A program made the position numbers and the translations under genes. DNA of 64,000 nucleotides from Ascidia mentula (taxonomy: Eukaryota > Chordata > Ascidiacea > Phlebobranchia > Ascidiidae), in NCBI GenBank assembly GCA_947561715.1, contig OX387197.1, positions 23,772,266 to 23,836,265 on the forward strand. Direction: 5' to 3'. The notes under the pieces were generated by a model, which did not search any database, was not told where the DNA came from, and saw only the letters and a list, made by a program, of their open reading frames with translations. Positions 33,268 through 46,200 of the stretch are shown one piece after another (position 1 is the first letter of the stretch; each line of letters opens with the position of its first letter).

Positions 33268-36200
33268 ATGTATCCCCATCAACAATCATCCGGTAAGTAA
33301 TTATATTAGTAGTCTATCAAACTACATTAATTTTAATATTCCAGTGCCTTATCATAAAGCAGAATGTGTTGTAATGTTGTAGCTGTAAAAATAACTGTTA
33401 TACACATTCTGAGCAATCATCTGATTGGAAAAAATTATTTCAAAACTTTGTTGCCAATCCGCAAAGTAAAATTGACCAATGCAAAAGTATACGATAAATG
33501 TTGGCTGGTCCATGCAAAATTTGTTCAATCAATGTTTGAAGAAAACAAACCCCAGCACATCTACCAAGTTTACAATCTTGCCATATTGCAAAGCTAAATG
33601 TATTGTTGTGTTGCAAAAGTAAAAAAAAAAAATTACCATTTAGTTCACGAAAGTCAAAATGTTTTTTTTTAATGCAGGTATTGAATATCGGATGATTGCG
33701 AACTATGAACCACAAGATCATGAGAGATGTATTGGTTGCCAAGTTAGAGACATGATTTTTGTAAAAAAGCCATTTGTCTTCAAATTCTCAGTGAGTGTGG
33801 ACGTATTAAATACTCGAATTTCTAATTCCTTCTGTGTATATACAAAGACACTGATGTTTACTTTTGTTAGTTGGTTAGTTAACGATCAAACAAACAGCTC
33901 TATGTAAGTTGATATTTTCTGTAGTTTATTCAGAAATATAATATGGATTCTATTTAAATAAGTAAAAGAAATATATGACTAGTTCAAATATAATCTATTT
34001 TATTTTTTGAATAAGTCACAGAAACTGACAATGCCGCTTTATAGGTGAAACATATTTTTGAAATAAGAGCTGTGTATTTGATGGGTGTTTTCAGCTTTAC
34101 ACACAAACTCCCAATAAGGTTGTCTAGCGGCAGCCCACCAGTTCAAATTTAGCTGCAGTATCATTTCTATTATTGTTTTTTTCCTAGTTATTTTTAAACT
34201 TGTAATTAACATCAGGGTACAGAGCAAAGACCAGAAGGTTGGTTGTATGGAACCAACCAAAGAACAAATGAAACGGGATATATTCCTGCCGAGTTTGTTG
34301 AGTTCGTGCAAGTTCGAAACCCACCACAAAGACCTCCACCTCCTCCTACCCCCCTTCCAAATGTGCTCGAACCAGTGTTGGAAAACAGTGAGAGCGATAT
34401 CGAAGATGCTCCACCGATACCACCAAGGATAGATAACTACCCTCAACATCAGTAAGTTTCTGTAGAAGCTCTGACAGGGCACGACGTTGTGCTGATAAGC
34501 TTTGTAGTCAGCCGCTTTTGGGAAATGCCCTAATGTGGCATGTGATTATGTACAATGGAAAAACTGCACAGTGGTGACTTTTTGTCGCTGATGTGGGTCA
34601 AGGCATGATCAAGTGTTGGGTGAAAGTGTCTTTTATACAAATTTATCTGCATATAAAGTGTCATTTTTTGGTAAAGACTATGAAACATACAAGTGAAACA
34701 GCTTAAGAAAGTGTTCATCAAACTCTTTGCTCTGTGCTTTTTGTTGGTAAATGTCTTTGTAAATTATTGCTATATATATAATAAAAGTAATGCCTATGAT
34801 AGACTTAACCGAACTTTCTGCATTTTCATTAAACATAGATTATTCCAAAGTATTTGCTTTATTCAGGAATATAGCAAAATTAATGACATAATAATTTTTC
34901 AGGCCCACATCCAACTACATACCTGTCTCTTTAAAAAATGGTCCCTCAGTTTCCCCACAACCCTCTCCACACCATTCAACTTCAGTTGGACTACCGCTAC
35001 AGGTACAGACAAGTTTACATGATGCATTGTCTTGTTTGCTTCATTGTCCTCCTTAACAATATTCTAGGAATAATTGAAACACTAGTGTTGATTCTGTATG
35101 AAAATCAGGCCTAAGACTTCAGGTGTATTCAGACACACTTACACCAATAATTTGTTTTAATCTGAGGATGTGATTAAAGCACAGATATATGTAATGTTTT
35201 ATTTCATACAGTGTCTGATAACCATTTATTTTGCGCCATGTTTTATTGCCTAGTTAGTAACATGATGTATTGTACTGCTAAATACTGCTCTTCTGGCAAA
35301 CTTTATTTTTATCGATTGCCAGAAAAGCGGTATTAAGCAACAAAAATATGCCTGGCAGCGCCAGTAACAATTTATTATGATGCATTGTCTTGTTAATGTC
35401 ATTGCCTTTCAAACAACATTCTAGAAATAATTTAAACGCTGCTATTGATTCTGTAATAAAATCAATCCTGAGATTTAATATTTGTCATCAAATTTATTAA
35501 TATCAAATAGAAAGATATATACTTAATATACATCTACCAAACCCCCAACAGTAAAAATGATAGTGGTTTTGCATTTTTTGTCATAAACACAGTTTGCTTC
35601 GTACCTGGAACCCCGTTTCTTTTTGTGTTTGTGGTGGGCAGTTGTTACAGAGCTTTTATGTCCAAACAAAGATAAAATATAGCAAATTACTTTAAACTGT
35701 GATGACACTATGGGTATTGCAGGACCAGGAGTGGTATTGGGGAAATGTTTCAAGGGATGAAGTCAATTCAAGGCTGTGTGATGAGGTTGACGGAACTTTC
35801 CTTGTACGAAACTCCACAAACAACCCAGGAGAATACACTCTTACATTAAGAAAAGGTAGGAAATAGCAACACTAATATGCCCATATGTAAGCTGGCATTG
35901 CTTTTGTGAGATTTTTTCTAAAATATTTTATATCTAAGACACAAGCTTTAGCACCCTTTTCCAAAAAAAAAAATTTGCTGGTTGTTGTCAAATGTTAAAA
36001 ATACCTAATTGAATATATGAAAATTGCTTAATTGTATTTTGTGTTTTTACAATTTTGATAGACAAACTTCAATATACGTTCTCAAACCACAAAAATGTTG
36101 TTGTTTTAGGTGGCAACAATAAATTAATCAGGATAGGACATCGCAATGGGAAGTATGGTTTTTCTGATCCGTTCAGCTTTTCCTCAGTCACTGACTTAGT

Positions 36201-39200
36201 TCACCATTACCGTCAAGAATCGTTGCGTGTGTACAATCCAGAACTGGATATAACGCTACAGTTCCCGGCAAGCAGACAAGTATGTTTTCAGTTTTTGTAT
36301 GGCAAAATGAGGACATACTGTGTTTGATTTGCCCCTTACCTGTCTGATGTATTTAGTTAAACATTTTCTATGAATAATTGGACATAATTGTGTCATTTCT
36401 GGCCATATGAATGCCTTTTGTGAAGCTGTATTTATATATCATGTAGTTAGGTTGAATTCTGGTAGGACTTAAATTTTGTTTGCCACTTTGTTGTCCATTT
36501 TAGGCTGAGAAATATTTGTTTTGAATAATGACCTCATTGGGTTTGTCATTGATATGTTGGTTCGTCATACTTCAACGTTACACAAGAAGAAAACAACTGA
36601 CGACACATGCGGTTTCATAGAAAAAATATAAATGTCATTGATTTGCATATTAAAACGCCCACACAACATCTAAACACTACGTCAATACTTGTTTGCCAAT
36701 GCAGTTTTAAAATCAAGAACAAAGTTTTCGAAAACCTACAGTTTCACCTTCAAAAGGCTGTCCCATTGGCATTCAGTTCAGTGAATAGTTGCAATTCACA
36801 GACAGTAAGCATCAGCGGTTTGTTGCTGACGTTACTAAGAATGCATTAACATCCCACAATGACAACTTGTTTACAATAAAATTTTGTTGAGCATTTACCG
36901 GCAATTAGTCACACATCTGCCTTTGCGTTACTGCACTAACAATTGTACACCATTGGTCTATATACTGATTGTGAATGTTCCTTAATCTACTGAAGATATT
37001 GGATATAAAATATTATGGCCTGGATTTATATCTCTTTAAAAAAACCTTTCAATCGGCAGTTTGAACTTCCAAATATATTTTGTAAATTTTTTTGTTTTAA
37101 CCCTGTTCTTAGATTTTCTGGTAATAGATGTGGTAATTTTCCGAAAAAATTGTAGTTTCAATACCCTTTTTCAAAAATTAGCCAAATTCTACAAAATGTC
37201 TTCAGTCAAGAACTGAAATAAATCACTTTTATTGTTAACTATTGTCCCAATGAACTATTTATTCCTATGTACAAAAACATGGTATGGTAATTAAACTTAC
37301 ATTGTTCATTCAATTGCTGACAAAAGTGAAAGTAGTTATGGACTAATATAACTTGCTCATTTATAACTACATGTCTGATGGATTTTATTTGATCATGATC
37401 ATTACTTTCTGTTAGTCTTGGGTGGCTTTGTCGTTAAATACAGTTGACCATAACCAACAAGCTATTTTCTGGCATTTGTATTCATTTGATATCCATTGTT
37501 ACTATCAGCAAAAATACAATTTTGTATATGAATATTGGAAACATCTTCAATTCACTGCTGAAAATCACTCAGCATTTTGTAGATGCTATTGTTGCTAACT
37601 AGCAAGCTTAGCATATAATCCAGCTGTGACAAACAGGCATAGAATTTTTTGCATCTATTTGGCATATATTTCTGAATCTTTGTATACAAATCAACTGTAT
37701 GTAAATACAAGATGGCTGGTTTGTGTGGTTTCCAGGCTTCCGCTGTTTAATCTTGTTTCGTAGTGTTGTTTCCCTTGCGGTTTTCGTTGATCTAAAAACC
37801 TCAACCAAATTACAATTGATCATCTCTTGGCATGAACTTGCATTTTATGCACTGAACACAGCACAATAAACTGCTCCAGTGTCTTTATCTAACATTTCTA
37901 CTCCTGTAATTATGGAAAAAATATATTAAAATATAGTATATAATTATTTGCTTCAGAAGAGGTGTTTTATTTCGTCTTGTGCACTGTTACATGGAAACGA
38001 TAAACGATTCTAAACTTTATAATCCTGTGCAGGCTGCTGAAAACCTTCCACCAGAGACAATGGATGAACTATGGAGATCTCTTAAAGATGTCGATCAACA
38101 GTACATACAAACCAGCCACAATTACCACGAGGTGTACAACCATTATACAACCAGGCAACAGGTTTGTGTAGTTTGTTGAAATTGAAACTCTTGATAACTT
38201 TTATATTAGACTGTTGTTTTTTTTGCTTGTTAACCTCCGTCTAACATTGTTTTTTTGTGCACCGTGTAGGACATACAAATCACCAAGCGTGCTATCAGCG
38301 CCTACGACGAAACGATAAAAATGTTCAGAGAACAATGCTCGATGTTAAACAACTACATGGAGCAGGCGAGAGGGACCCACGATGAGCTCAGGTATTGCCT
38401 TATTTGAACAACTTGTTATAATATCCCCCAAAAAATACACAAAAAGTGGATGAGATTAGCACTAGTACGATTATTTTGTGTCAGATCCTCAGATACTCTT
38501 TGAGAATTTGTGTTGACGTCGATTACCATTAGAACAGACTAATTCCTGTGGTTTTATGACATTTTTCCTGGCTATCGTAGCTTTGTGTGATTCTTGTCTT
38601 TTTTATAACTGGAAAAATTGCTCCTTGAAGTTTCTGTCAAACACATCTCATTCTGACAAGTAGAAAAATTGTAATTTTGTAAAAAATAATGATTGCAGGC
38701 TGATGGAAAACTTCAAGAAAATGCAATCGAGGTTAAAAAGCATTGTTGAAGAATGTGAGAAGCTGAAGACACGATTGAACCAAGAAACCTTTGCCAATCG
38801 CGAGTTGGATAGAAATCTTAACAAATACAAAGCTGAAATGCTGAACTTGAAAAAACTGCGAGAATCCAAAATAGCGTAAGCTTAACATTTTCATCAACCT
38901 GTTTTATGTGTAAGAATGCAAAAGTATTTATTGCTAATTACTAAATAATTAAAAAATTACCTAAAAAATAAAATTAATTTTGTTACTCGCAGTCACATGA
39001 GGTCGATAAGAGTTCCAGAGGAGAGAATTAACGAACAACTCCAACACAACGACAACGGAGATGATGAAGATGAAATTTACCACATGCCCGATAATGTGAA
39101 CCTCCAGAAGCGATATCCAGACCACTGCGTGGAATCCAACTGGTTTTTCCCAGATTATGACAGGTTGGATTTTTACTATTATCTGGTTCTTGCTTTTGAA

Positions 39201-40879
39201 AGAGCAGGAAACTCCAAAAAAAAGGGATTTGCTGTTCATGTGGTAGGGGGACGTTCGGGGTGACCAACCCAGAATACGTTATAACTCAAAATAGAAATGA
39301 TTCAGTGACAGACAGAAGGGCTGTAAGAGATTTATGTTCATGGCTATATACATGTCTAACGACCAAAATCGCTATTAATACCTCTCAATAATGTGGATCA
39401 AAACTCTTTGCTTTATGACACTGTTTCTCTTCAAATGTATTCCAGCAGTATACATAGACTTGTTGTTTGGTTTAACAATACTAAATGGGAGTTAATAACT
39501 GGGTTATCTGCGTCTAATTTGAGGTGTGCTTGTGCAAGACAAAGCTGTGACAGTGGCTTGCAATTATTTCTAAACACATTGTAGTCCATTATCAAGTCGG
39601 TGGCAAAAGTGCTAATAATTAACAGCCTTGAGCAGCTGGCGGCATTGTTTGCAAGACAATTATTATCTAACAACATCGTGACCAACTATGCATGCCAGAC
39701 GCCAGTGTTTAAAAATCGCCATATTCTGACGCATTTTAATTGTGTCTTCAGGAGGAAAGCAGAACACTCGTTGTACGGAATGTTGGACGGAACTTTCCTT
39801 ATTAGAAAGAGGGGAGGTGCTGGGGCGCCATACGCGTGTTCGTTGGTGTAAGTTGATAATCCACGTAACTTTTCCATTTCATAATGCTTGGGATAGTTTG
39901 GAGTTGGAAATGGTTGTGACGTCACGAAATTAACCTGCATTCAAATTTCCTTTCGGTTTCGTATCATCTTCATATACTTGCTCGTCATCCGAGATTCTGT
40001 CTTCAGTTTTATACATATTTAAATTAGGTTAATTACAATTCACAAGGGCGTTTTTACTAGTTAAAAGTCCAATGACTGACAACTCATCACCAAAAGGTTG
40101 CAGAAAAAATACATTTCAAATCGACTTTTTCTGACAAGTGGCCATCTCAGTTAAATCTCTTTTCAGTTAAATCTTTGGGTTAGTGCAGTGAAAAACATCT
40201 ATATTGGCCTGAAAAATGTGAATTGGTACAGAGATAATTGCCAATAGATTAAAGTATTCAAAGGCCTACGTACTTTGAACCCCTTGGATAAAACAAATAT
40301 GCCTTCCCCCTGCGCCAGTCGTATACGACCAGATTAAGTCAATATTATACTCAGATCCAACCTTAGCACCTGTGGTTTTTAATCTGTCGAACCTTCAGGT
40401 CGTTGTAAGGGTTTAACGAAAGTTGTAAAATAGAATTGTTTACTTAGGTGCGAAATACTTGGGAGTTATACCTTTCAATAGAAATGCCAAAGCTAGAATG
40501 CTGGGCATACAGCATACATTTCAAACGCGACCTGTGTTCATCATCGTACTTATCCATAACAAACTTCATAACCTTCTAGCTGTTGCAGTAATAAAACAAC
40601 GAATTATTGTTTTCTATTCCATCTATGAAGTGCAAATCAGAAACTGGGATGTGTCACGGGTGAATAATAGGCGTATATAAATGATGCAGAGCCAACCAGG
40701 AAGTCCACCACTGCCTGATCGAGCACACGACAGACGGGTATGGTTTCGCCGAGCCATTCAATCTCCACCTCGCACTCACCGACCTTGTGCTACACTATGC
40801 ACACAACTCACTTATTCCTCACAACGATCGACTCAACACCACTCTCAAAACTCCGCTAGGTGTCGCATGGCGAAGATGA
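33268..40879 (+). CDS. Class IA PI3-kinase regulatory subunit (SH3-nSH2-iSH2-cSH2)
   Basis: Twelve exons join in phase to 553 aa: 33268-33292, 33678-33790, 34216-34451, 34903-35002, 35723-35855, 36110-36279, 38033-38161, 38270-38391, 38699-38875, 38993-39163, 39752-39847 and 40690-40879. An SH3 domain (residues about 10-75: [20 protein letters not shown]) is followed by proline-rich [12 protein letters not shown]. The N-SH2 begins [12 protein letters not shown], with pTyr-binding R187 in GTFLVR. A coiled inter-SH2 stretch (about 262-425) follows. The C-SH2 has FLIR (R477) and [12 protein letters not shown]. The protein is orthologous to the PIK3R1/2/3 group and should dock the p110 catalytic subunit and bind pYxxM sites. 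The RhoGAP/BH domain present in p85alpha and p85beta is absent: only a short low-complexity exon lies between the SH3 region and N-SH2. No introns show retained stops. Confidence 0.93.
35283..35365. mobile_element. Degenerate foldback copy in a PI3K intron
   Basis: It contains TACTGCTCTTCTGGCAAACT, GATTGCCAGAAAAGC and ATATGCCTGGCAGCGCCAG, the ends and 3' flank motif of the 12581/45251 family, with most of the interior lost. Confidence 0.5.
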
Positions 40880-42720
40880 CCCAGGCTAATACTGGAGGTA
40901 CGCACGTTGTTTTGGCTTTTCAGTGAAAATTTTAGGCAATGAGAATGCAGTTAATGGTGAGATTATTGCATATGGAAGTGAGTGATAAGTCCACATTGTC
41001 ACCGATTTGTACCAACTTACTAGTGGCTTGGTTTATGTGGTTGCAAATTGTCGTTGGACCATGACCATATACCATAACAATCAGCACTGGAACGCGGGGA
41101 TACTGGCTTTAAAGTTGCTGACTCCTCTTTAAAATATAATTGTTCTTTAAAAAAACATTTTCCCCAGATATTTATGCTAACTATCTAAAAAACGGGAATT
41201 TTTTTCCAACCTGCATTCAACATTTTTTGTTGATTCACGACAGAACGACTGGGGTACAGATGGTTGCGTTGCGTACGAAAGACGTTCAATCATGACTAAA
41301 CAAAGCCATAGAAGCTGTAATCCCTCCAGCACTTTCCACTGTCGACGGCAAAAACCCACAAGAATTCAGACAACGGATTGGAATTCGCCGAAGGACGAGT
41401 CGATAATCTGCAGCTTCATAGCCATCTGTTTACCTCTGATTAGTGTCCGGCTGACGTTTTATCAAGTTTCCCGAAATGTCGAAGATGTCGTCACTTTTTC
41501 TTTGCGCGATTAATTATGCCAATCCAATCCTTATCCGACTGTAGATGGTTCGCGTATTTGTTATCTTGCTTCAGCGTATAAGGAGCATACGAACCAGTTC
41601 CCATTGTAACCAAATTTAAAATGGGGATGCACAATGGAAAACAAAGCATAGTGGTTACTTCCGTTTTAGTATTAGTTTCTGCAATACGCCGTGTCATTCT
41701 CAGGTGTATTAACTTTCAGTTGCTACTGGTGCACAATTTCAGACAGACTGGCTGTTTGAAATAGTGCACCAGTAACTACTGAAAGTTACAGTATCTATAT
41801 AGGTCTTATAAACAAAATTAAAGAAGTTCACGTGAGGGTTTTGTGTTGTAATATCCAAACTAACAACCTCACGTTTCTCTTCATCAAGTGATCACGTGAT
41901 TATGCGTTACGACATCCTCCAGCCGAGGATGATACAGTTTTCAACCTGTACACGGCCTGCCCCAATTCGTCTTGACAATTTTGCACTTACGTTTTATTTC
42001 ATTTGGTGTTTTCTAGCGCCACCTTGTGAATGTAAGCATGTCCCATGTGAGCATGCGGTCGAATGCTTTGGATAATTTTCAGCCATCCGATCTGTAGTAT
42101 GTGCGGTTGGATGGGCTTGTTTTTATTTGCAAAACAAAATCTGCGTGAATAATATTTGGAATAGATGCAATACCACATTTTAGCCCAGCATTAATTCTGT
42201 CGCCGCTGATAAATATATTTCATCAACTAAATTTTTCCTTCACAATTACCGGCGAATTTCACCGATGTGCGCTAAACAAATGGCATGCATTTTCAAGGCC
42301 CAAGTTTCATGGCATAAATTATCAGCTTTCATCGAATGCATACAAGCAATACACGTCATATCGAAACCAGTATTTTTGTGAGGTGTTTTGTGCTAGTTAA
42401 TGCACTGATGCGTGGGTTTTACTGCTCGATTGTTTTTCTTTGTGCTTGCGGTATTTTATTCAAGAGTTTTGTTAATTTCTTTATTAAAACCCCACCGAAA
42501 GCACCAGGGTTCTAGCAGCTTGCACCAAATAATGGATATCAAATCTGAAATCTGCCTTATTCCTTGTGCATTTCGGCTTTTCTCTATCCATTATACAAAG
42601 TTCATACCGCCCAACTATGTGATAGTGGCCACGTTACACCCGATTCAGCTTGTGAAGCATGAACAAGAATATCTCGGCTGTCCACACAGATACTACTATG
42701 GTTGAGAATATTTTCATTAC
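40880..42720. other. Intergenic
   Basis: No gene is recognised. A minus-strand frame at 41359-41177 has a hydrophobic N-terminus (EGLQLLWLCLVMIERLSYA) but no supporting context. A strong hairpin lies at 41711-41787. Confidence 0.35.
41711..41787. repeat. Hairpin with ~27-bp arms
   Basis: AACTTTCAGT..CTACTGGTGCAC pairs with GTGCACCAGTAACTACTGAAAGTT across a loop of about 20 bases, with an ATTTC/GAAAT extension. It is probably a small foldback repeat. A structured RNA is possible if the region is transcribed. Confidence 0.6.
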
Positions 42721-43058
42721 TTTCCGGTTGCTTAGCATCTGTGGTCACGTGAGCCACTCTCCGACCAATTAACACCGACTTTGTCGATGATTCGAAGGTC
42801 GATACATCAAATGTTTCTTTCTTGGCTAACTTTTGTTTTTGGCCTTTTCCACTGCTCCTTGATTCCGCGCTGTTTTTTCTTCGTTTGTAATCGGGTCTCT
42901 TGCAGCTATCCACAAATAAATCAAAACGCTGTCGAGTTGTTATGAGTTTATTGCACGTTCGGTTAAGGGTTTGAAAGATTTTTGACATTGGCCTCGTTAA
43001 TCGTAGAGGGGCTTTCCCGCAGACGAAACAAAACAGCAAAATAACAAAGATATTAATA
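42721..43058 (-). CDS. Candidate exon of an unknown gene
   Basis: An open minus-strand stretch runs from an acceptor (TTACAG at 43059) to a donor (GGAAA|GTAATG). It begins with a hydrophobic run (INIFVILLFCFVCGK) that could be a signal peptide continued from an upstream exon. It goes on to MSKIFQTLNRTCNKLITTRQ and a basic stretch (PDYKRRKNSAESR). The start exon would have to lie in the NAGLU 3' region and was not found. It could encode a secreted factor with a basic C-terminal region, but no family is recognised and a chance frame is not excluded. Confidence 0.3.
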
Positions 43059-43214
43059 CTGTAAGTGCAGTTGAGTAATTTCTATAAGAATCAAACCAAA
43101 ATCAATACAAAAACATTTGCGATGCATCTTGATGATAAACGCTGAGGACAAATTTCGATTGCTGTACTATATATAGTGATGTAAGAGGTCTTGCAACGGA
43201 CGTACATTAGTTCA

Positions 43215-46200
43215 TTATAAGTCTAAAAACAGTCGCCATTTCTCGTACATCTCCATGGCGACTTGAATCGAGTTTTCTGTGGGCAAAAATCGTTTTATTG
43301 AAGAATTTTTTTTTTTAATCGTCATTACCGGTCGGTTTTGTCGGGTATAGCGTCCTGGAATCGACGAACGGCAATTCAGCTTCAGCAAATACGTCCTCGG
43401 CGAACTTGGTGCTGTTGAATGGTTCGTCTTTCCACAGACTTTCATTCAGTCCCTTAATGAACAAAGCCCATCTTGGCCTGTGCAAGAAAAGCAATTTTTG
43501 TGTTAAAAATAGTTTTACTGTTTATGCCATGTGCAAATTACGGGGCAAATTACAGTAAAAAAGTAGCAGAAACGCCTAGACATACCAACATTTGACGTCG
43601 TTTTTACCGTGTTTAACTATGGGAAATGATAATATGGGGCGAAACATGCAGCTTGTGCACAATTGGCTCAAAAGATTTGTGGGACTTAATAGGGGCTTTG
43701 GAAACCATAAACATACTTATAATAGTGCTTGGTTAGGGAAGCCCAATGTTTATCGGCGTAATCGAGTATTTCTCCAGTTGGCCCCCACAAAGTTACTTGG
43801 TTCCTCGCGTTGTACTCGAACAAATCCTCGTCCTATAAAAAAATCCTCACCGATTGACGAAGAATAGCAAAGTTTTCTGCACGAGCGTTGCTCGGTAAAT
43901 TTAATTCAACTTCAGCTTGGACCAAGTGTGATTTTGTATGGTTTGTAATATTCCAATGCGCTTGCGTGTGTATGTCTATATGCAAAGACTTATAACCATA
44001 AAAAATAAAGGTTGATTTGTGTCAGTTGCCTTTTCAAATATATTTAATGATGTGAGTGTTACAATTTGTAAGTTCACACCGACTTGCATATTTTTATTCA
44101 TCCATGGCTATTAGTGTTTATTGTTATGTGCGTAGTATGCGTGCAAAAAAAACGACTTGATTGGAAAACAGTAAATAGATGGGCATCGACGCTACAAGAT
44201 ACCAAAATTGCCTCTCAAATCATCCTAGTGGGAATATAACATATTGCGAACCTTGGCGTCGACGACTGACAACTTGGCATCTCTAATCCAACATCCCATC
44301 ATGAAGTGAGAATCGGTTGCCAGGATACGGTCGAAATCGTCCAATAAATCCAGCATGTATTCTCCGAGCGTTGTCATGGTGTCGTGTTTTTGTTTCTGGA
44401 ATTCCTGCAAAACAAGTTGTCATGGAGATTTGTTTAACGGGTACTTGTGTTGATATAGAACAGTGTTTTCCAAAACTTTTTTGTCCACTAGGTGAGATTA
44501 TTTATTGACAAAAAAACGAAGTTTCTGACGTGGTCGCAAATTTGTTCTTTTTCGACTTGTTCTGATGCGCTTGTTGTCCAAAGACTTAAATTTCACCAGG
44601 CTTTTCTTAAAACCAGATTGAACCTCATGTAATACTTGAAAAAGGCTGTTATATTACTTAGCACCACATACACGGCAACAGCACAGTTTGTAGAAACATG
44701 CACGACAATAAAGGGTAAATTTTGTGATACATTGTAGGACATACATCCAGTATCAATACGGCCAATTCCCTATACTACAGTTCATTTCGAACAAGCGCAT
44801 CTTGTAAATAATCTAATACTAAGGAATTGTCAAATATGGAGTCGTTACCTCGACCATAGCGTAGTAGAGTATGCGGTGAATGGCTTGCAGCATCTGTCTT
44901 GTTACGTCCACCGCATCGTACCTCACCGTCTCAATGTCACCCAGATTTGGAAGCGCTTTCGAAAAATAATCCCACGCTGATTCCAAACTGAAATAAGTCG
45001 TAGAAAATATGCATGTATTAGATCCAATACGACATTTCTAAAGTCGGACACCAGCTTTGTGATATTCCGCTAGTAAATGAAACGGATTAGCGCAGTTATC
45101 ATGCGCCGTTTCGTATGTCATGGCAGTATCGCCCCGCTAAGACCTTTTAACATGCCCAGGGTTGCGAGTTCAAATTTCACTGGAAGCGCGATTTTGCGCA
45201 ACTTGATCCGACTGGTCAGGTTTACAGTGGGTTTGTCCCTACAGCCCAACAATTGAAAAATGTACTACTCTTCTGGCATAAAATATACGTGCTGTATTTA
45301 TTCGACGTTTCGTCTGCCATGCGGTGAGACTTCATCAGGAATTTCCACTAAAACATTCAGGGGCACAAAAAGAAAAAGGGGACACGTTGATCACGTAGCA
45401 AAAACAATAAACATTGCGGGGGGCGCAACAGTTACAACAAATTGTTATAAACTGCCGGAAAGAAAGCACATTGTTCTTTGTCGTTGACGCATCCACTGTT
45501 TTTGTGAATGTGAAGCGACCCACACCAAGCGGCTCTTTCTTGAGTCGCTTCACATTCACAAAAACAGTGGATGCGTCAACGTCAACGACAAAGACAAATT
45601 GTTGTAACTGTTTCCGGCAGTTTTAACAATTTGTTGTAACTGTTACGCCCCCCGCAGTGTATGGTGTCTTTGCCACGTGACAAACGGTGTCAACTTCTTT
45701 TTGTCCCTACATGTTTAGTGTAGTTTACTTTAAAATTGCGGTATCAATACCTATTGAAGTTTCGTAGCGTGGCAGACGAAACGTCAAAAAAATACAGCAA
45801 GTATATTTTATACCAGAAGAGCAGTACATTTTAAATTGCAATATGCCTGCTGGCAGCAACAGGAATTTCATAATTGAAACATATCATTGCTGTGAAACAA
45901 TAACACTAATACAATAGGGGTGATTTGAGTGTTGTTTGGCAAGTATTGCCACAATGATGTTTCCTTTATTTCCATCCATGTTGCAAGTTGTATTACACGT
46001 CTATATATACATAGGATGTATTTACCTTGAATATTCATACCAGTACGGAAGTTGATTAATAACGAGCGAAGGTCTTTTCACTATCGGTCCACGGATGAGT
46101 GATTTTTGCGGGAACCCGACCGTCGTGTCATTGTAAATGCTGGCACCGATCGTTAGCCACGTCGAAATAGCAAAATTATCGTTGCTGTTGTATCTGAAAC

